In this document: one piece after another, positions 24,336 through 34,644 of the stretch | How positions within the stretch are numbered: position 1 is the first letter of the stretch | Layout: every line of letters starts with the position of its first letter | Origin: Phragmites australis | Taxonomy: Eukaryota > Streptophyta > Magnoliopsida > Poales > Poaceae | NCBI RefSeq assembly: GCF_958298935.1 | Contig: NC_084944.1 | Span: 19,065,679 to 19,129,678, forward strand | DNA: 64,000 nucleotides | Direction of reading: 5' to 3' | Notes under the pieces: model-generated | Seen by the model: only the letters and a program-made list of their open reading frames with translations | What the model was told of the DNA's origin: nothing | Databases searched by the model: none | Program-made: the position numbers and the translations under genes

Positions 24336-24659
24336 GAATGGCATCCAATGCATGCACTATCATAACATCTCTCTTTTCGAAAACACCACTACCATAGTGT
24401 CTTATATTAACGTACTATGTTGTTTTTCCTTACTGGTGCACGATCAAAAATAAGCTTTAGAACATTGTCAACCATTACACACCGTCTAAACACAATTCTT
24501 TCCAACATGTGAAAAGTATTACTCCTACGGTACATATGGAAAGCATTACATGATAGTCAAATCCCAGGGACTCCTATGTACATAATGGGATTCGCACATT
24601 TTGGGAATGAAAAATAGTACATGTCAAATACCAAATAAAATCCTTGGCTAACGGCTAGA

Positions 24660-25142
24660 ACACATCGATATTACTCCTAGTTATTCCTCTGACATGCCAT
24701 GTGAGGCGGGATATAGTATCTTCTGATGTTCTTGACTCTCTCTTGGCCTAATTGTTCCTGTAGTTTCTCGATGATGACGTGCAGGTGACAGATGTATTCT
24801 TGAATGTGTGGTTCTATCAGTGGGTCAATATAGTACTGGAAACCACAATCATCTATCTGGAAAAAGTGATGGATGAGATAAGTAAATGGTGTTGATAAAA
24901 TCACAAAAAAAGTGAGTATTATTTGTTCGTACTCTGAAATGTGTACAACAGAAGAATCGATGGTCTGTATCACCAAAATGCTCATAATCTTGGACTATAG
25001 CATCATCTCCATATCGACATGGCGGTCAAAACGAGTAAGGAAGAGCATTGTAGTTTACGTAAAAATCTCTACCATAGACATCTAAATGGGGGTGTGGAGG
25101 TTATGGATCGATGAGACCATCAAGAGGATGACGATACGCCAT
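24660..25142 (-). pseudogene. GRF-type zinc-finger-like gene, inverted within the MULE
   Basis: The minus strand from ATG 25142 reads VYGRDFYVNYNALPYSF, then CRYGDDAIVQDYEHFGDTDH and RFFCCTHF. A GT...AG intron with a pyrimidine-rich acceptor follows. The next exon gives DDCGFQYYIDPLIEPHIQEY and a coiled-coil-like end (IIEKLQEQLGQERVKNI), then RYYIPPHMACQRNN and a stop. The pattern (Cys, Cys, then CGFQ.YIDP after the second exon border) is that of the GRF zinc finger. In-frame stops lie before the finger. Function is unknown; GRF fingers bind nucleic acid in proteins such as NEIL3 and TOP3A. Confidence 0.55.
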
Positions 25143-25456
25143 TATCTCATTTCAATTCAAGGTCAGGAGATGTGTGAAAAGAGAATCTATTGGGTTTTGT
25201 TTATATACAAGAAGTCCAGATGGTAGCGGTTACATGTGGTAGCACTGAAAAGTCTACTCGCTAGACTGCACCGGCCTATTATGAAAAGCAATAAAAGTCT
25301 ATTTGCTTGAGTGCACCAGCCTATTAGGGGTACCACTGCAAAATTGTGCGACATGATTTCCTAAGACCCACCCTGACATCACAATAAATATCCCTTGAAC
25401 ATAGTGAAAAAATTATGGTAGTATTCCCCCTTATGCATATAAGGGTAACCCATCCA

Positions 25457-26127
25457 TGGCTATTTCATCTCCAACACAGTCCAACACAATCCCTTCCATG
25501 GCTACCGGGTCCGGGTCCAACAAGGGTAAGGACAAGATAGACCCTTACGAGCTATGACGTGACATCCTTGATAGACTCAAGTGTGAGGAAGAAGAGCGAA
25601 AGAGAAGTGAAGACCCAGTGCAGAAGAAGAGGGAGATCAAGCTGTAGATAGAAGTGCACGAGGCACGCATGCCACGGTGCAACTGCGGTAAAATAGCAAG
25701 CTAGAAACCATTTATGCTTCCTATGGTTGCTTGGTACCATTGTGGGGTAAGTTTGCACGACATCCTACCGTGCTATGAATTTCATCTAATTCACCTGCTT
25801 CCCTCCAACAGTACGACAAACCCAAGTGCAAGTATGAATGGTACGTGAACAAAGAAAACTACGCGAACATCAACTATGGCTACGATAATGCTAAGCCAAT
25901 GAGGCACGTGGATGTTGAACGACTGAAGATTGGGCTATAGGAGCTCAACAAAGAGTGGTGGGATAAGTACGTCACTACATGCGGTAACATGGAGGTTCCC
26001 CCGCAATGTGTGTGCGGCCTACAGGCTATGCCAGGGCCTGTGGCATATGTACTGGCATAAGGGTATGTATGCAGCAAGCCCTACCCCTATTGATGCAATT
26101 TCCAAGAGATTCACCGAGAATATCTAG
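25457..26127 (+). pseudogene. GRF-like zinc-finger gene
   Basis: From ATG 25457 the frame reads MAISSPTQSNTIPSMATGSG, then a charged stretch (DRLKCEEEERKRSEDPVQKK). PRCNCGKIAS and MVAWYHCG follow. After a GT-AG intron the text continues YDKPKCKYEWYVNKENYANI, then ELNKEWWDKYVTTCGN. The CNCG and CKYEWYV elements resemble a diverged GRF zinc finger split by an intron at the usual place. TAG and TGA codons interrupt the frame. It lies head to head with the inverted gene at 24660-25142, about 315 bp apart. Confidence 0.5.
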
Positions 26128-26739
26128 ATGAGAAGCCTCCATCTTTTTCACCCACCCAGTACATGTTTTCTTGCACCCGACAGTCTATCTTTTCTTAAGG
26201 CATGCTTCATTTAGCGATGGAGTACCGCATGCTATTATAACTTGTTATATATTCTGTACGAATAGGGTACGAGTCGATGCATATTGCCTTGTGTATTGTA
26301 GCCACAGACATGCAATGAATGCTTACGATGACCCTTATATGTGATGCACTTTACTTTCATCAATGAAATGGCCATGATTTATCATTCTATTAATTCATTT
26401 TTTCCTAAACCCAATGCTTTTATAGGACTCCATGCCTTTCATGCAGAGGCAAAAATTACTCATTGCTAAACTTTTACATAATGAAATGATCACACTAAGC
26501 AACAACTTTCACAGGGAATCTCTGCCAAGCATCAATGCTATAATGTTCCTAGCTTTCACAGGGAATCCCTGCTCATTTGTCATTATGCATAATATTCCTT
26601 TGCTCCAGCCCCCAACCATGCCCATGCACTTAGTCCATGCACCAGCCCCCAGCCACCATAAATAACCCCACCCTGAACCATGTATAGACCACTCCTTCCC
26701 CATCTCTCTCAGCCGCAGTATCTTCCCCAGCTCCACCAA

Positions 26740-27323
26740 GCTCACCTAAGAAACATTGGAGGATTTTCATCCCCCAAGGGGTCGAACCGCCGATGTGCTT
26801 CTGTGGTGACCCTTGTAGGCTTCGCGAGTCCCAGGATATCTCCTACACATATGGCAAATGCTTCTTCATGTGTACCAACTACCAGCACGACCCGTCTTGA
26901 CATGGGCTAGATGAGTACCCACCGGTATAGCAACATTGATCACTCATATGGCACTTTTCATACGATTTCATACACTGTCTTACTAATCTCCCTTATTATT
27001 TCATTTGTCTAGTCCCCTCCACCTATCTGTGACTTCATGGAATGGTTGGACACAGAGCTAAATGAGCACCAGAAGCGATGAGTTGACATGGAGATGTTGT
27101 GGAAGAGGGAAGCTTATGAACATCAGGAGTACGAGCAGAAGTAGGAGGAACTACGCTTGAAGCGTCAGGAGGAGGAGCGCATGGGGAAGGTAGCGAAGAA
27201 GTGTGCCACGGCTATAGCACGCGAAGCAGGGAGGGAAAGTAAGCTGGAAAGGGCCGTCACGCTAAGGCAGAGGGCCCCGGTGCCCTGTGAAAGGGCAAAT
27301 ATCCTAGATGCACTCAGTAAATA
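26740..27323 (+). pseudogene. GRF zinc-finger gene with coiled-coil tail
   Basis: The clearest GRF finger of the three. The first exon reads MCFCGDPCRLRESQDISYTY then GKCFFMCTNYQHDP. After an intron (about 26905-27013) the second reads PPICDFMEWLDTELNEHQKR. A strongly charged helical tail (EEERMGKVAKKCATAIAREA) runs to a TAG at 27321-27323. Exon structure and the C-x-C-G ... C ... C-DFMEWLD pattern match transposon-linked GRF proteins of plants. A few stops (TGA for R, TAG for Q) break the frame. It is the last gene before the right end of the MULE. Confidence 0.68.
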
Positions 27324-27329
27324 GTATCT

Positions 27330-27834
27330 ATTGTAACCCGGTCTATTTTCATTCCCTAAGACAAGTTAGGTTTAGCAGCGACACACTATTAGATTAGTCT
27401 TTCGGCATACCGTACATGCCAATATTTGTTGTTGTCATATTTTTATGATTAGGGTCCATTTGCGCAGTGAAAAAAAAAACCCCATGGCCTATATAATGTG
27501 TATTAGCGTATGTAACCTCCGTGTCGGGTATACGATAATTGTGCTTTATAACTACTATTGTTCGACAAATTAGATTTTCTATCCTCCCAATGTTACTTCA
27601 CTGAGAAAATAACTCACACAATTTTACATCAACCAAATAAATAAATATCGACAAAATTACATTGAACCAAAACTAAGGATAAAATGAACCACTCCGTGAA
27701 GCATATACGGCAATTTGAATCTGAGAGGGCGATTAGTCCCTGATATTTTTTGCTGGATGAATGTGCAATATTTTTCAAATTACCGTATACAAAAGTTATA
27801 TTAAAAAAAATTCTAACCATCCCTTTTAGATGAT
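27330..27834. other. MULE 3' region without genes
   Basis: AT-rich sequence between the last GRF gene and the right inverted repeat. I see only short frames and a poly-A run near 27471. Confidence 0.4.
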
Positions 27835-28097
27835 GGTAAGGGGCTAACTGCCCTCTGAGAGTGCAGTAAGGGGCGGTACACCAGAGGGTGGACCCTAACC
27901 GCACTCTCAAGGGGCGGTAAGATCTAACTGCCCCATGAGAGGGCAGTAAGGGCCAGGTGGCACTGGTCATACCACCGTGGCACTCTTACCACCCTCTGAA
28001 AGGGTTGCAACCCTTCCAGAGGGTGGTAGACACCTATTCCTGCAAATATTTTTGATTAGGATATATTTTTGTTAGAAAATATAAAAATAAAAAGTAG
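27835..28097 (-). repeat. MULE right terminal inverted repeat
   Basis: Read on the minus strand it reproduces the left end. It shows the A/T-rich edge (28070-28095 on plus), TATTTGCAGGAATAGG, then the GC-rich tract with TACCGCCCCTT and CTCTCATGGGGC blocks. It has more copies of the roughly 35-bp GC-rich unit than the left end, so the two ends have diverged in length. Confidence 0.78.
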
Positions 28098-28444
28098 TGG
28101 TATCAGGGGAGAATGTGGGCTGAGCCCATGAAGAGAGAGGAGGTCGGACTAGGAAGAGAAATAGAGAGATTGGGTTGAGAGGGGAGGTTTTGGCCCGGGG
28201 AAACGTTTCAAGGTTTCTCCTTTATTCTTTTCCTTTTATTTTCAGCTGGTAAATAATTTAGGAACACCAAATAAAACAAGGAAAAAGAAAAACACTACAA
28301 CCAGCAGAACAGCCAGGGCACTAGAAAAACTATTAAAATTATTTCTTAATGTATTGCATATTTTCTAGATTTTATTTCTAAGCTATTTTAATTATTTGAT
28401 TATTTAATTAATTACACAATTAATCTAGAAACTCAAAAATGGTC

Positions 28445-28640
28445 TATTACAAAATCTACCCCTCAAAATGAACCTTGTCCTCGAGATTCGCGCTTTGGTG
28501 GCAAACATTTATGGAAACTTTAACTTCGGGTCTTCTTCATGTTCCCACATGGCTTCTGCCTCTAAGTGATTGCTCAACTGCACTTGTACATCTGTATGAC
28601 CCTACTCCAGAATCTCGACTAGATATTCAACGTAGGTGAG
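28445..28640 (-). pseudogene. Gypsy chromovirus pol end
   Basis: On the minus strand the text AEAMWEHEEDPKLKFP, a stop, then ARISRTRFILRGRFCN matches the end of a Tekay-like chromovirus polyprotein (chromodomain then the conserved ISRTRF.LRG tail). Only this tail is present. The upstream pol is missing, and the sequence to 28800 is AT-rich. Confidence 0.55.
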
Positions 28641-28809
28641 GTCTTCTTGTTGCTCCACTTCTTATAGTGCCAATTTTTTTCTGGTATTCGTGTCACCTCT
28701 TACTTTTTAATTGAGATACGTGAAGGACATCTTGTACATTGCCGAGATAGTTTAATTAATTGTTAATTTAATCAAATTTTCAATTAATAAAGAAAATTAA
28801 AAAATGGGC

Positions 28810-29597
28810 TGTTACAAATGACTATTAATATCAATACTCACAATTATTTGTGTGTGAAATGGGTGCTTCCCCGTTTCGTTATCTTGGTATTCCTTATACA
28901 TCGATTTAATATCAATAGAGTAGCATGGTTCAGCTAACTGATCAACCATATGTATTCCTTTGTTCTTTCCATACATCTGAACAATTTTATGTTAAATCGA
29001 TGTATAAGGCCATGATTGATATTAATTTTTCATGCACCAAATCACTATGTGTGGAATCTTAAACTCACTCTTAAAATTAATTTTCTTGTGGTACTTGCAT
29101 AGAGGTGTCATTCTCACCAAAGACAACATAGTAAACAGGAACCGGAAATGTAGTGAAAAATGTTGCTTATATACTAACATTGAAACAATTCAACACCTTT
29201 TGTACTGCCATTTTGCTAGGTTTATTTGGAGAACTATTCAAATGGCATTTCACTTACAACCCCCAACTAATGTTACCAATATGTTTGGATCATGGTTATA
29301 TGGGATCGGTATGGAGCTTAAGAAACAAATTATGGTTGGGGCTAGTGCTCTTTGTTGGCAATCTAGCTCAATGAATGATGTGGTTTGTAAGAAAGAAAAG
29401 TTGAATCTTATATGCAAGTGATCTATAGGGAAATACATTGGATCCGCTTTGGCACTTTGCTACAAAAGTTGGAGAAAAGGGACACCATGAGAGTTGCATG
29501 TAGGCTATTGGAGACTACAGCCATGGAGATCTTGCCAAAGATGGATAGAAATTTAGCAATAGAATTTTTGCATAATGTTTTTGTTCCTATGTTTTGT
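28810..29597 (+). mobile_element. L1-type LINE, 3' part with zinc-binding domain
   Basis: The frame 29032-29421 contains KINFLVVLA-like and FLWYLHRGVILTKDNIVNRN, then CCLYTNIETIQHLLYCHFAR. This is the zf-RVT domain found after LINE reverse transcriptases, continuing to QIMVGASALCW. A second frame (29412-29627) holds YREIHWIRFGTLLQKLEKRD and VACRLLETTAMEIL. It is a sister of the fragment at 8650-8997. It is cut at about 29597 by the poly-T of an opposite-strand LINE. Confidence 0.75.
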
Positions 29598-29601
29598 CAC
29601 A

Positions 29602-30556
29602 CTTTTTTTTTAACCTCAACACAGTAGAGGAGCCCCCTGGGTTATATTAAGTTAGGCAACAGCTGTACAAGGTTAAGTGGAACAGAAGTTGCAAGGGACA
29701 GAAACAAAAGCTATACTGTTGATTCGATCCATAAAAGAATCTATTGTTTGAGACTATCAGTTATTCTGAAACCTAGTAGAATGATGTCATTCTTAAAGTT
29801 GTATTTCCATTGTGCGAATGATGGAGCCTTTGCTTCAAAAATTAGGGCGTTTCTTTGCTTCCAAATCTGCCAGGCTGCCCAAATGACGATTTCCAAGAAG
29901 AATTGCAGATTGGATGATTGCCTAACATGCTGAATCATGTGAAATAAGTTCACATGGAACTTCCAACGAATGCCACGGTGATGCCAGCATTGTTGGCTGA
30001 AAGGACAAGCAAATAATAGGTGCAATGCTATTTCTTCAGTGCTAGTAGCACAGAGAGGGGCAGCTGAAGTCTGAAGTTACATAGCAATTTTTTCTGTTCA
30101 GTATATTCCTTGTGTTCAGCTTGTCCATGAAGAGCAACCACACAAAGAATTTGAGTTCCTTGGTGGATTCTGATGCTGAAACGCCAATGTAATATCTCTT
30201 CGATGAGTATTGCGCTTTTCCCCAAAGGTAAGTCCATTGATCAATCCTAGCATCATCCAACTGTAGTGTTTGTAGCAAATGTTGTACTTGTATGTACTCT
30301 TCATGTGCTTGTTGGGTCATGGGCAGATGGAAAAACTCTCAATGCTTGCTTAATTCTGGAAATCTGAGACTGACAGTATCAGGTTTTTAGCGAAGGAGAG
30401 CAATTTCCACCATAGTAGCTCTGTGATATATAAACTATCCATGATTTAATGAGCTCCAATGACTCTGTAATGATCAGAGTGCCTTAGGATATGTTTCCAC
30501 CAGAACGACCCAACCTCTTTAGTAGCATGGGGGATTTCCCCTGAGGAATATTATGC
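29602..30556 (-). mobile_element. L1-type LINE on the minus strand, 3' half with tail
   Basis: Nine T at 29603-29611 are the poly-A tail of a minus-strand LINE. Reading the minus strand from 30556 gives GRSFWWKHIL, then YIQVQHLLQTLQLDDARIDQ, KFFVWLLFMDKLNTRNILNR, HLLFACPFSQQCWHHRGIRW and VIWAAWQIWKQRNALIFEAK. This is the region after the polymerase core plus the zf-RVT domain of a LINE. Several frameshifts are present. It belongs to a different family from the LINE just to its left. Confidence 0.72.
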
Positions 30557-30912
30557 ATTCACTACTACAGAAGGGGTCAAAAGTAAAACCCTATCAGTAC
30601 CGGTTCAACAAAAACCATGACTGAAGAAGTATCTTTGCCGGTTCTTAAACCGTGAACTATGGTGTAATAGCTAAAAACCAGCACTAATACCTAACTATCA
30701 GTGCCGGTTTGTAACACGAACCAGCACTGATAGTCTGGTATCAGTGTCGGTTCGAGCCACAACCGCATTGATACGAACGGATCCGAATTTTTGTTTCATT
30801 TCACTATTGGCTTGCGTCCGTCACCGGCTGATATTTTCTAGCCGCTCCTCTCTCCCGTCCGCTCATCTCTTATCCGCTCCCCCTCTCTCCCTTATCTCTC
30901 TCCACAGGCACC

Positions 30913-31344
30913 ATGGGAAGTGCCGAGTCCCCTCATCCCCGCCTCAAGAGAGAAAGCGCAAGCGCAAGCGCCATGGGCAGCGGCTGAATTACGAGGAGCG
31001 AAAGCACAAGTGTGAGGCGTGCAAGGTGCACAAGCGCTCACAGCAGGCCCGGAAGGTGGGTAGTGGGTGGCCCCCAATTGGAGAAATTGTGCCCCCTCCT
31101 TTGTCATTCTTGTGGTGTTCTATATGGTACTAGGATAGTGAGGTTGATGCTTGCGAGTGTGTTTGTTTGATTTTGTGGCGGTGCAGCTGCTCGATGCCAA
31201 GGGCAAGAAGACATAAGTGATTCTCCTCGTCGAAGGCATCTACGCCTACGAGTCCTTCTCCTCTAGGACATAGCAGCGGCGCGTCGCCAGTGGGATTAGC
31301 ACCATTGAGCAGGTGGTGTCCTCCTACGGGGTCGAGCAGTACTA
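30913..31344 (+). pseudogene. Captured gene fragment inside the CACTA element, family not recognised
   Basis: A basic stretch in one frame (RKRKRHGQRLNYEERKHKCE, then ACKVHKRSQQARK) ends at a GTGGGTAG donor-like site near 31056. A pyrimidine-poor region ends in GTGCAG near 31187, and the next piece reads LLDAKGKKT, a stop, VILLVEGIYAYESFSS, then ISTIEQVVSSYGVEQY and a TAA. Splicing would join the two in frame, so this looks like genomic capture with an intron kept. I do not recognise the parent gene. Stops show it is not functional as is. Confidence 0.45.
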
Positions 31345-31566
31345 AAATGTTCAAAATAACATGAAACTGATTTGTTCTTGAGTTGATTTGTTCATATGGA
31401 TGAGATAAGAAGATTTGAGGCTGAGACAGAGTCGATTTGAGCCTGATATGTGTACTAAAATGTTCAAAATAATATGAAATTGATTTGTTCTTGTGTTATG
31501 TTCTTGAGTTGATTTGTTCATATGGATGAGATGAGAAGATTTGAGCATGAGTCGATTTGATTGTAA
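31341..31566. repeat. 113-bp tandem duplication in the CACTA element
   Basis: ACTAAAATGTTCAAAATAA begins at 31341 and again at 31454. Both are followed by CATGAAA/TATGAAA, TGATTTGTTCTTG and GTTCATATGGATGAGAT. The second copy carries a small internal insertion. Confidence 0.75.
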
Positions 31567-31857
31567 GATGTATTTGTATGGATGAGATGAGTCGATTTGA
31601 GCATACGGCGGTGGCAATGGTAGGAGGACGGTAGCCAAGCTGGCTCTCGAGCTGACTCATTTATTTTTGTTGGCTCACGAACCTTTTCACTGCCAGGTGG
31701 AGGCACGAACCGGCACTGAAAAGAACTTTCAGTGCCGGGTTCAGACGTGACACTAATAGCGTGTGACTATCAGTGCCGACTAAAGAGTGCCAGTTGAAAA
31801 ACCGACAGTGAAGTCGTTTTTTAACAGGCACTGATATGCCATTCTGCTATAGTGATT

Positions 31858-33062
31858 ATGAATCATGTAAACCCAAAATTCAAGAATTGTGCCTGATGGC
31901 AGTTTACGGATCCTCTCAACAAGAATTCAAGGCTGAGTTCCTCATAGAACTCGCTAATACATGTCACAATGATCCATACCCAATGTTGTTGGGTGGTGGC
32001 GACTTCAACATAATGAGGTTCAACCATGAAAAGAACAGTGATAGATTCCATAATAGAAGGCATTATGTCATGTTTAATATTGTTATCGATAGCTTAGACT
32101 TGAGGAAAATCTGCCTATCTGACCGCCAATTCACCTGGACAAACAATCTTCAAAATCCAACCTTTGAAAAAATTGATTGGGTAATAATGACCACGGAATG
32201 GGGAACCAAATTTCCACTAGTCTTAGTTCATGCCCTCGAGAGATCGGAGATATCAGACCATGTCCCCCTCCTTATTGATTTAGCAGTGTGTGCGGACGAA
32301 GAAGCATTAAACCCTTCTGCTTTGAATTGGGGTGGCTTATTCGAGAAGAATTCCGCAACCGTGTATTGGAGGTGTGGAACAAAACAAACAGAGGACAAAT
32401 ATCAATCCAAAGGTGGAACATCAAAATCAGCTCCCTGAGACATCACCTTAGAGGTTGGGCATCAAGTACTAAACGGAGCTTACAAATAACAAAAGAAAAA
32501 TCTTCTAAAATAATAGATGATCTTGACAAAATTGTCGAGACAAGAGGACTATCTGACTTTGAGATTAGCTTAAAGAATCAATCAAATGATCAGTTAGTTA
32601 AACTCCTCAGAGGGGAGGAATTAAATGGTACCTAAGAGCCAAAACAAAACATGTCCAACTAGGAGGTAATAATACAAAATACTTCCGTATGTGGGCCAAT
32701 GGCAAGAATCGAAAGCATCATATCTTCAGCCTTGACCAAGATGAAGTCTTAATTGAGGGTGATGAAGCTATAAAAACATTTATAACCAAGTATTATAATG
32801 ACTTGTTCAGCTCACCAGAGGTTAATCACATCACGATGCTGGAATTACATAGAGATTTCATACCCCATGTGTCAGATGCTGAAAATGATATCCTCACAGC
32901 TCCTTTTATAGAAAAGGAAGCATGTGATGTGGTGTTCCAAATGAAAAGAAAAAAACAAAGTGCCAGGGACCAACGGGTTCCCGACTGAATTCTACCAAGT
33001 CTTCTGGAATATCATGAAAGATGACCTTATGATGCTTTTCCATGATTTACATCCTGGTAAAC
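31858..33062 (+). mobile_element. L1-type LINE, endonuclease and start of reverse transcriptase
   Basis: The plus-strand frame reads LCLMAVYGSSQQEFKAEFLI, LLGGGDFNIMRFNHEKNSDR, LSDRQFTWTNNLQNPTFEKI and SEISDHVPLLIDLA, the APE-type endonuclease of plant L1 elements. After a frame change the linker and RT start follow (KNRKHHIFSLDQDEVLIEGD; SPGPTGFPTEFYQVFWNIMK). The element stops abruptly near 33062 in LTR sequence, before the RT catalytic motif. Its 5' side abuts the CACTA insertion and, beyond it, the oppositely oriented LINE 3' half. Confidence 0.78.
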
Positions 33063-33099
33063 TACCCTGATGATGGGTAGTCACTATGTGAAAAACAGA

Positions 33100-33540
33100 C
33101 ATGGGTGACGGGTGATGACAGTTATGGGTGATGGGTACCGTACCCGTCACCCCAAACGCGTCACTGATGACTAGTTATTGGTGACGGATACGGACCCGTC
33201 ACCAATAATGAACAAAGGTGACGGGTAATAACTGTTACCCGTCACCTATGAATATCTCCTATGTGCTGGGGAGAAATTTATAGGTGACGGGTGACCTCTT
33301 AACCTGTCACTTATATTGTGTAATAAGTGACGGGTAACTAGGTTACTCATCACTTATAGTTTTCACCTATGTACTGGAGAGAAATTTATAGGTGATGAGT
33401 GACCTCTTCACCCGTCACTTATGGCTTTCACCCATGAACTGAAGAAATACATAAGTGACGGGTAACCTAGTTACTCGTCACTTATAAATAACATAAGTGA
33501 CGGGTAGGCAGTTTACCCGTCACTTATGTTTCTCTTGACC
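33100..33540. repeat. CACTA subterminal repeats, left
   Basis: Many direct and inverted copies of a 12-13 bp motif (GGTGACGGGTRA / ACCCGTCACTTA) occur, often paired as small palindromes separated by 5-20 bp. In En/Spm such motifs bind the TNPA protein and bring the ends together. Confidence 0.85.
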
Positions 33541-33899
33541 CGTAGGAATGAGCTGTTTCCTAGCTGCATCATGGAACGTAGCTAGGATTTGACAGCCGTC
33601 TTCTCCCTACAAACAATAGCAACGCATCCAAATACATATCGACAAACACACTTGTATAAGAACTCGCTTCATCACAGAATTGCAAATATTACAAAGTTCA
33701 AATGAATTCATTACAGAATCACAGATGTTACAAAGTTTTGATCAACTCATAATTACATAAGACTTCACAACCTAGGGCTTCTATAGTGGAACTCGCCCTG
33801 TGGGCTGATGACTTCAGACACCATGAACTCAGCGATCTGTCGTCGAATATCCGGGGGTGCACCCGCATCGAGAAACATACACTTGTATTTCTGCATAAT

Positions 33900-34644
33900 T
33901 TAACTCGTAACCAACGTCATGTTCTTCTTCTCACTCTCCTTCTTGAACTGCTCTGAGCTCTTCATCTGCACAAAAGCATCCCAATCTTTCGGTTTCAAGT
34001 GCTTATAGCTCTCGAAGGGTGCCACCCCTTTTGCTAAGTACCAATTCACAAGCTTGCTCATAAAGCTTCGGTGAAGTTTCGCTATCGCTTTCATTGCTGC
34101 ATCAACTGCGGCGTTCTTTTGACGCTCGCTCATGTTTCCAAGGTACTCCATATACTCCATGATGATATTATTGAACAATTCCCTCTTCGCTTCATCACTA
34201 AGGTCATCGAACTTAGTTGTTATCGGCACCCTCTCCTGAGCAATGAGCCCTGCGACCCTCCGGAATCTATTCAGGGCCTTTTCATTTGTAGGCAGCTCGT
34301 CAGCATCGATTCCCGTGACGATAACCTTGTTCGTCGGCCACTGTGTTTGTGTCCTTGGCTTTTGGGCTTGTGCAACACTACCAGTTGTCTAGCTTGGAGA
34401 CTGCGCTGCCGCCATCTAGAGAGAAAAAAGTGAAGTTGACATAAACAAAGAATATCCCTCCATTCAACAAGTATAAAATGTATTGACTCGCTCGCATCAA
34501 TACCTCTTCGGCAGGATTGTATTCTTCGTCACTTGCCCAACGTCGGCTCTCCCGATTCGGTGATGGGTCAGGGCTCGGGCTGGGATACTGGCTTTCGTTG
34601 CTGCCAGAGGAGGACGCCGGGTGTGGGCTTGGGCTCCTATCCAC
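33900..34644 (-). pseudogene. TNPA-like plant transposase (Ptta/En/Spm family)
   Basis: Two exons on the minus strand. The first (34644 to about 34500) is serine/proline-rich (MDRSPSPHPASSSGSNESQY ... ASDEEYNPAEE). The second carries NEKALNRFRRVAGLIAQERV, then PITTKFDDLSDEAKRELFNN, MSERQKNAAVDAAMKAIAKL and LKPKDWDAFVQMKSSEQFKK, the Transposase_24 (Ptta/En/Spm) domain. It ends at TAA 33900-33902. A TAG near the start of exon 2 breaks the frame. The domain normally recognises the subterminal repeats. The short length and stop suggest a decayed copy. Confidence 0.75.

Larger units (their letters stand above)
17425..28097 (+). mobile_element. Large Mutator-like element (MULE) with accessory genes
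   Basis: The ends are long inverted repeats. Reading inward, both sides share a T/A-rich edge, then ATATTTGCAGGAATAGG, then a GC-rich tract on the theme CCTTACCGC.CTCTCATG. The left repeat is about 17425-17640 and the right about 27835-28097, with roughly 80 percent identity by eye. The flanks are TGGTTTCAG (17416-17424) and TGGTATCAG (28098-28106), a 9-bp duplication with one mismatch, the length Mutator elements make. Inside lie a mudrA-type transposase (18236-20781), a PMD gene (about 21085-23930) and three GRF-like zinc-finger genes (24660-27323). Total length is about 10.7 kb. All genes carry stops. Confidence 0.85.
30560..31854. mobile_element. Non-autonomous CACTA element with captured gene-like sequence
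   Basis: The ends are CACTACTACAGAAGGG (30560) and, read inward from 31854, CACTATAGCAGAATGG. The flanks are ATT on both sides (30557-30559 and 31855-31857), the 3-bp duplication CACTA elements make. Subterminal repeats on the theme TATCAGTGCCGGTT lie at both ends. No transposase is present. The middle holds an exon-intron-exon-like segment (30913-31344) and a 113-bp tandem duplication (31341-31566). At 1295 bp it fits a Pack-CACTA, moved in trans by a full-length relative. Confidence 0.85.

Noticed and set aside
29590..33066. Target duplication expected for a twin-primed LINE
   Set aside because: No shared word of 8 bp or more was found between the two outer borders.
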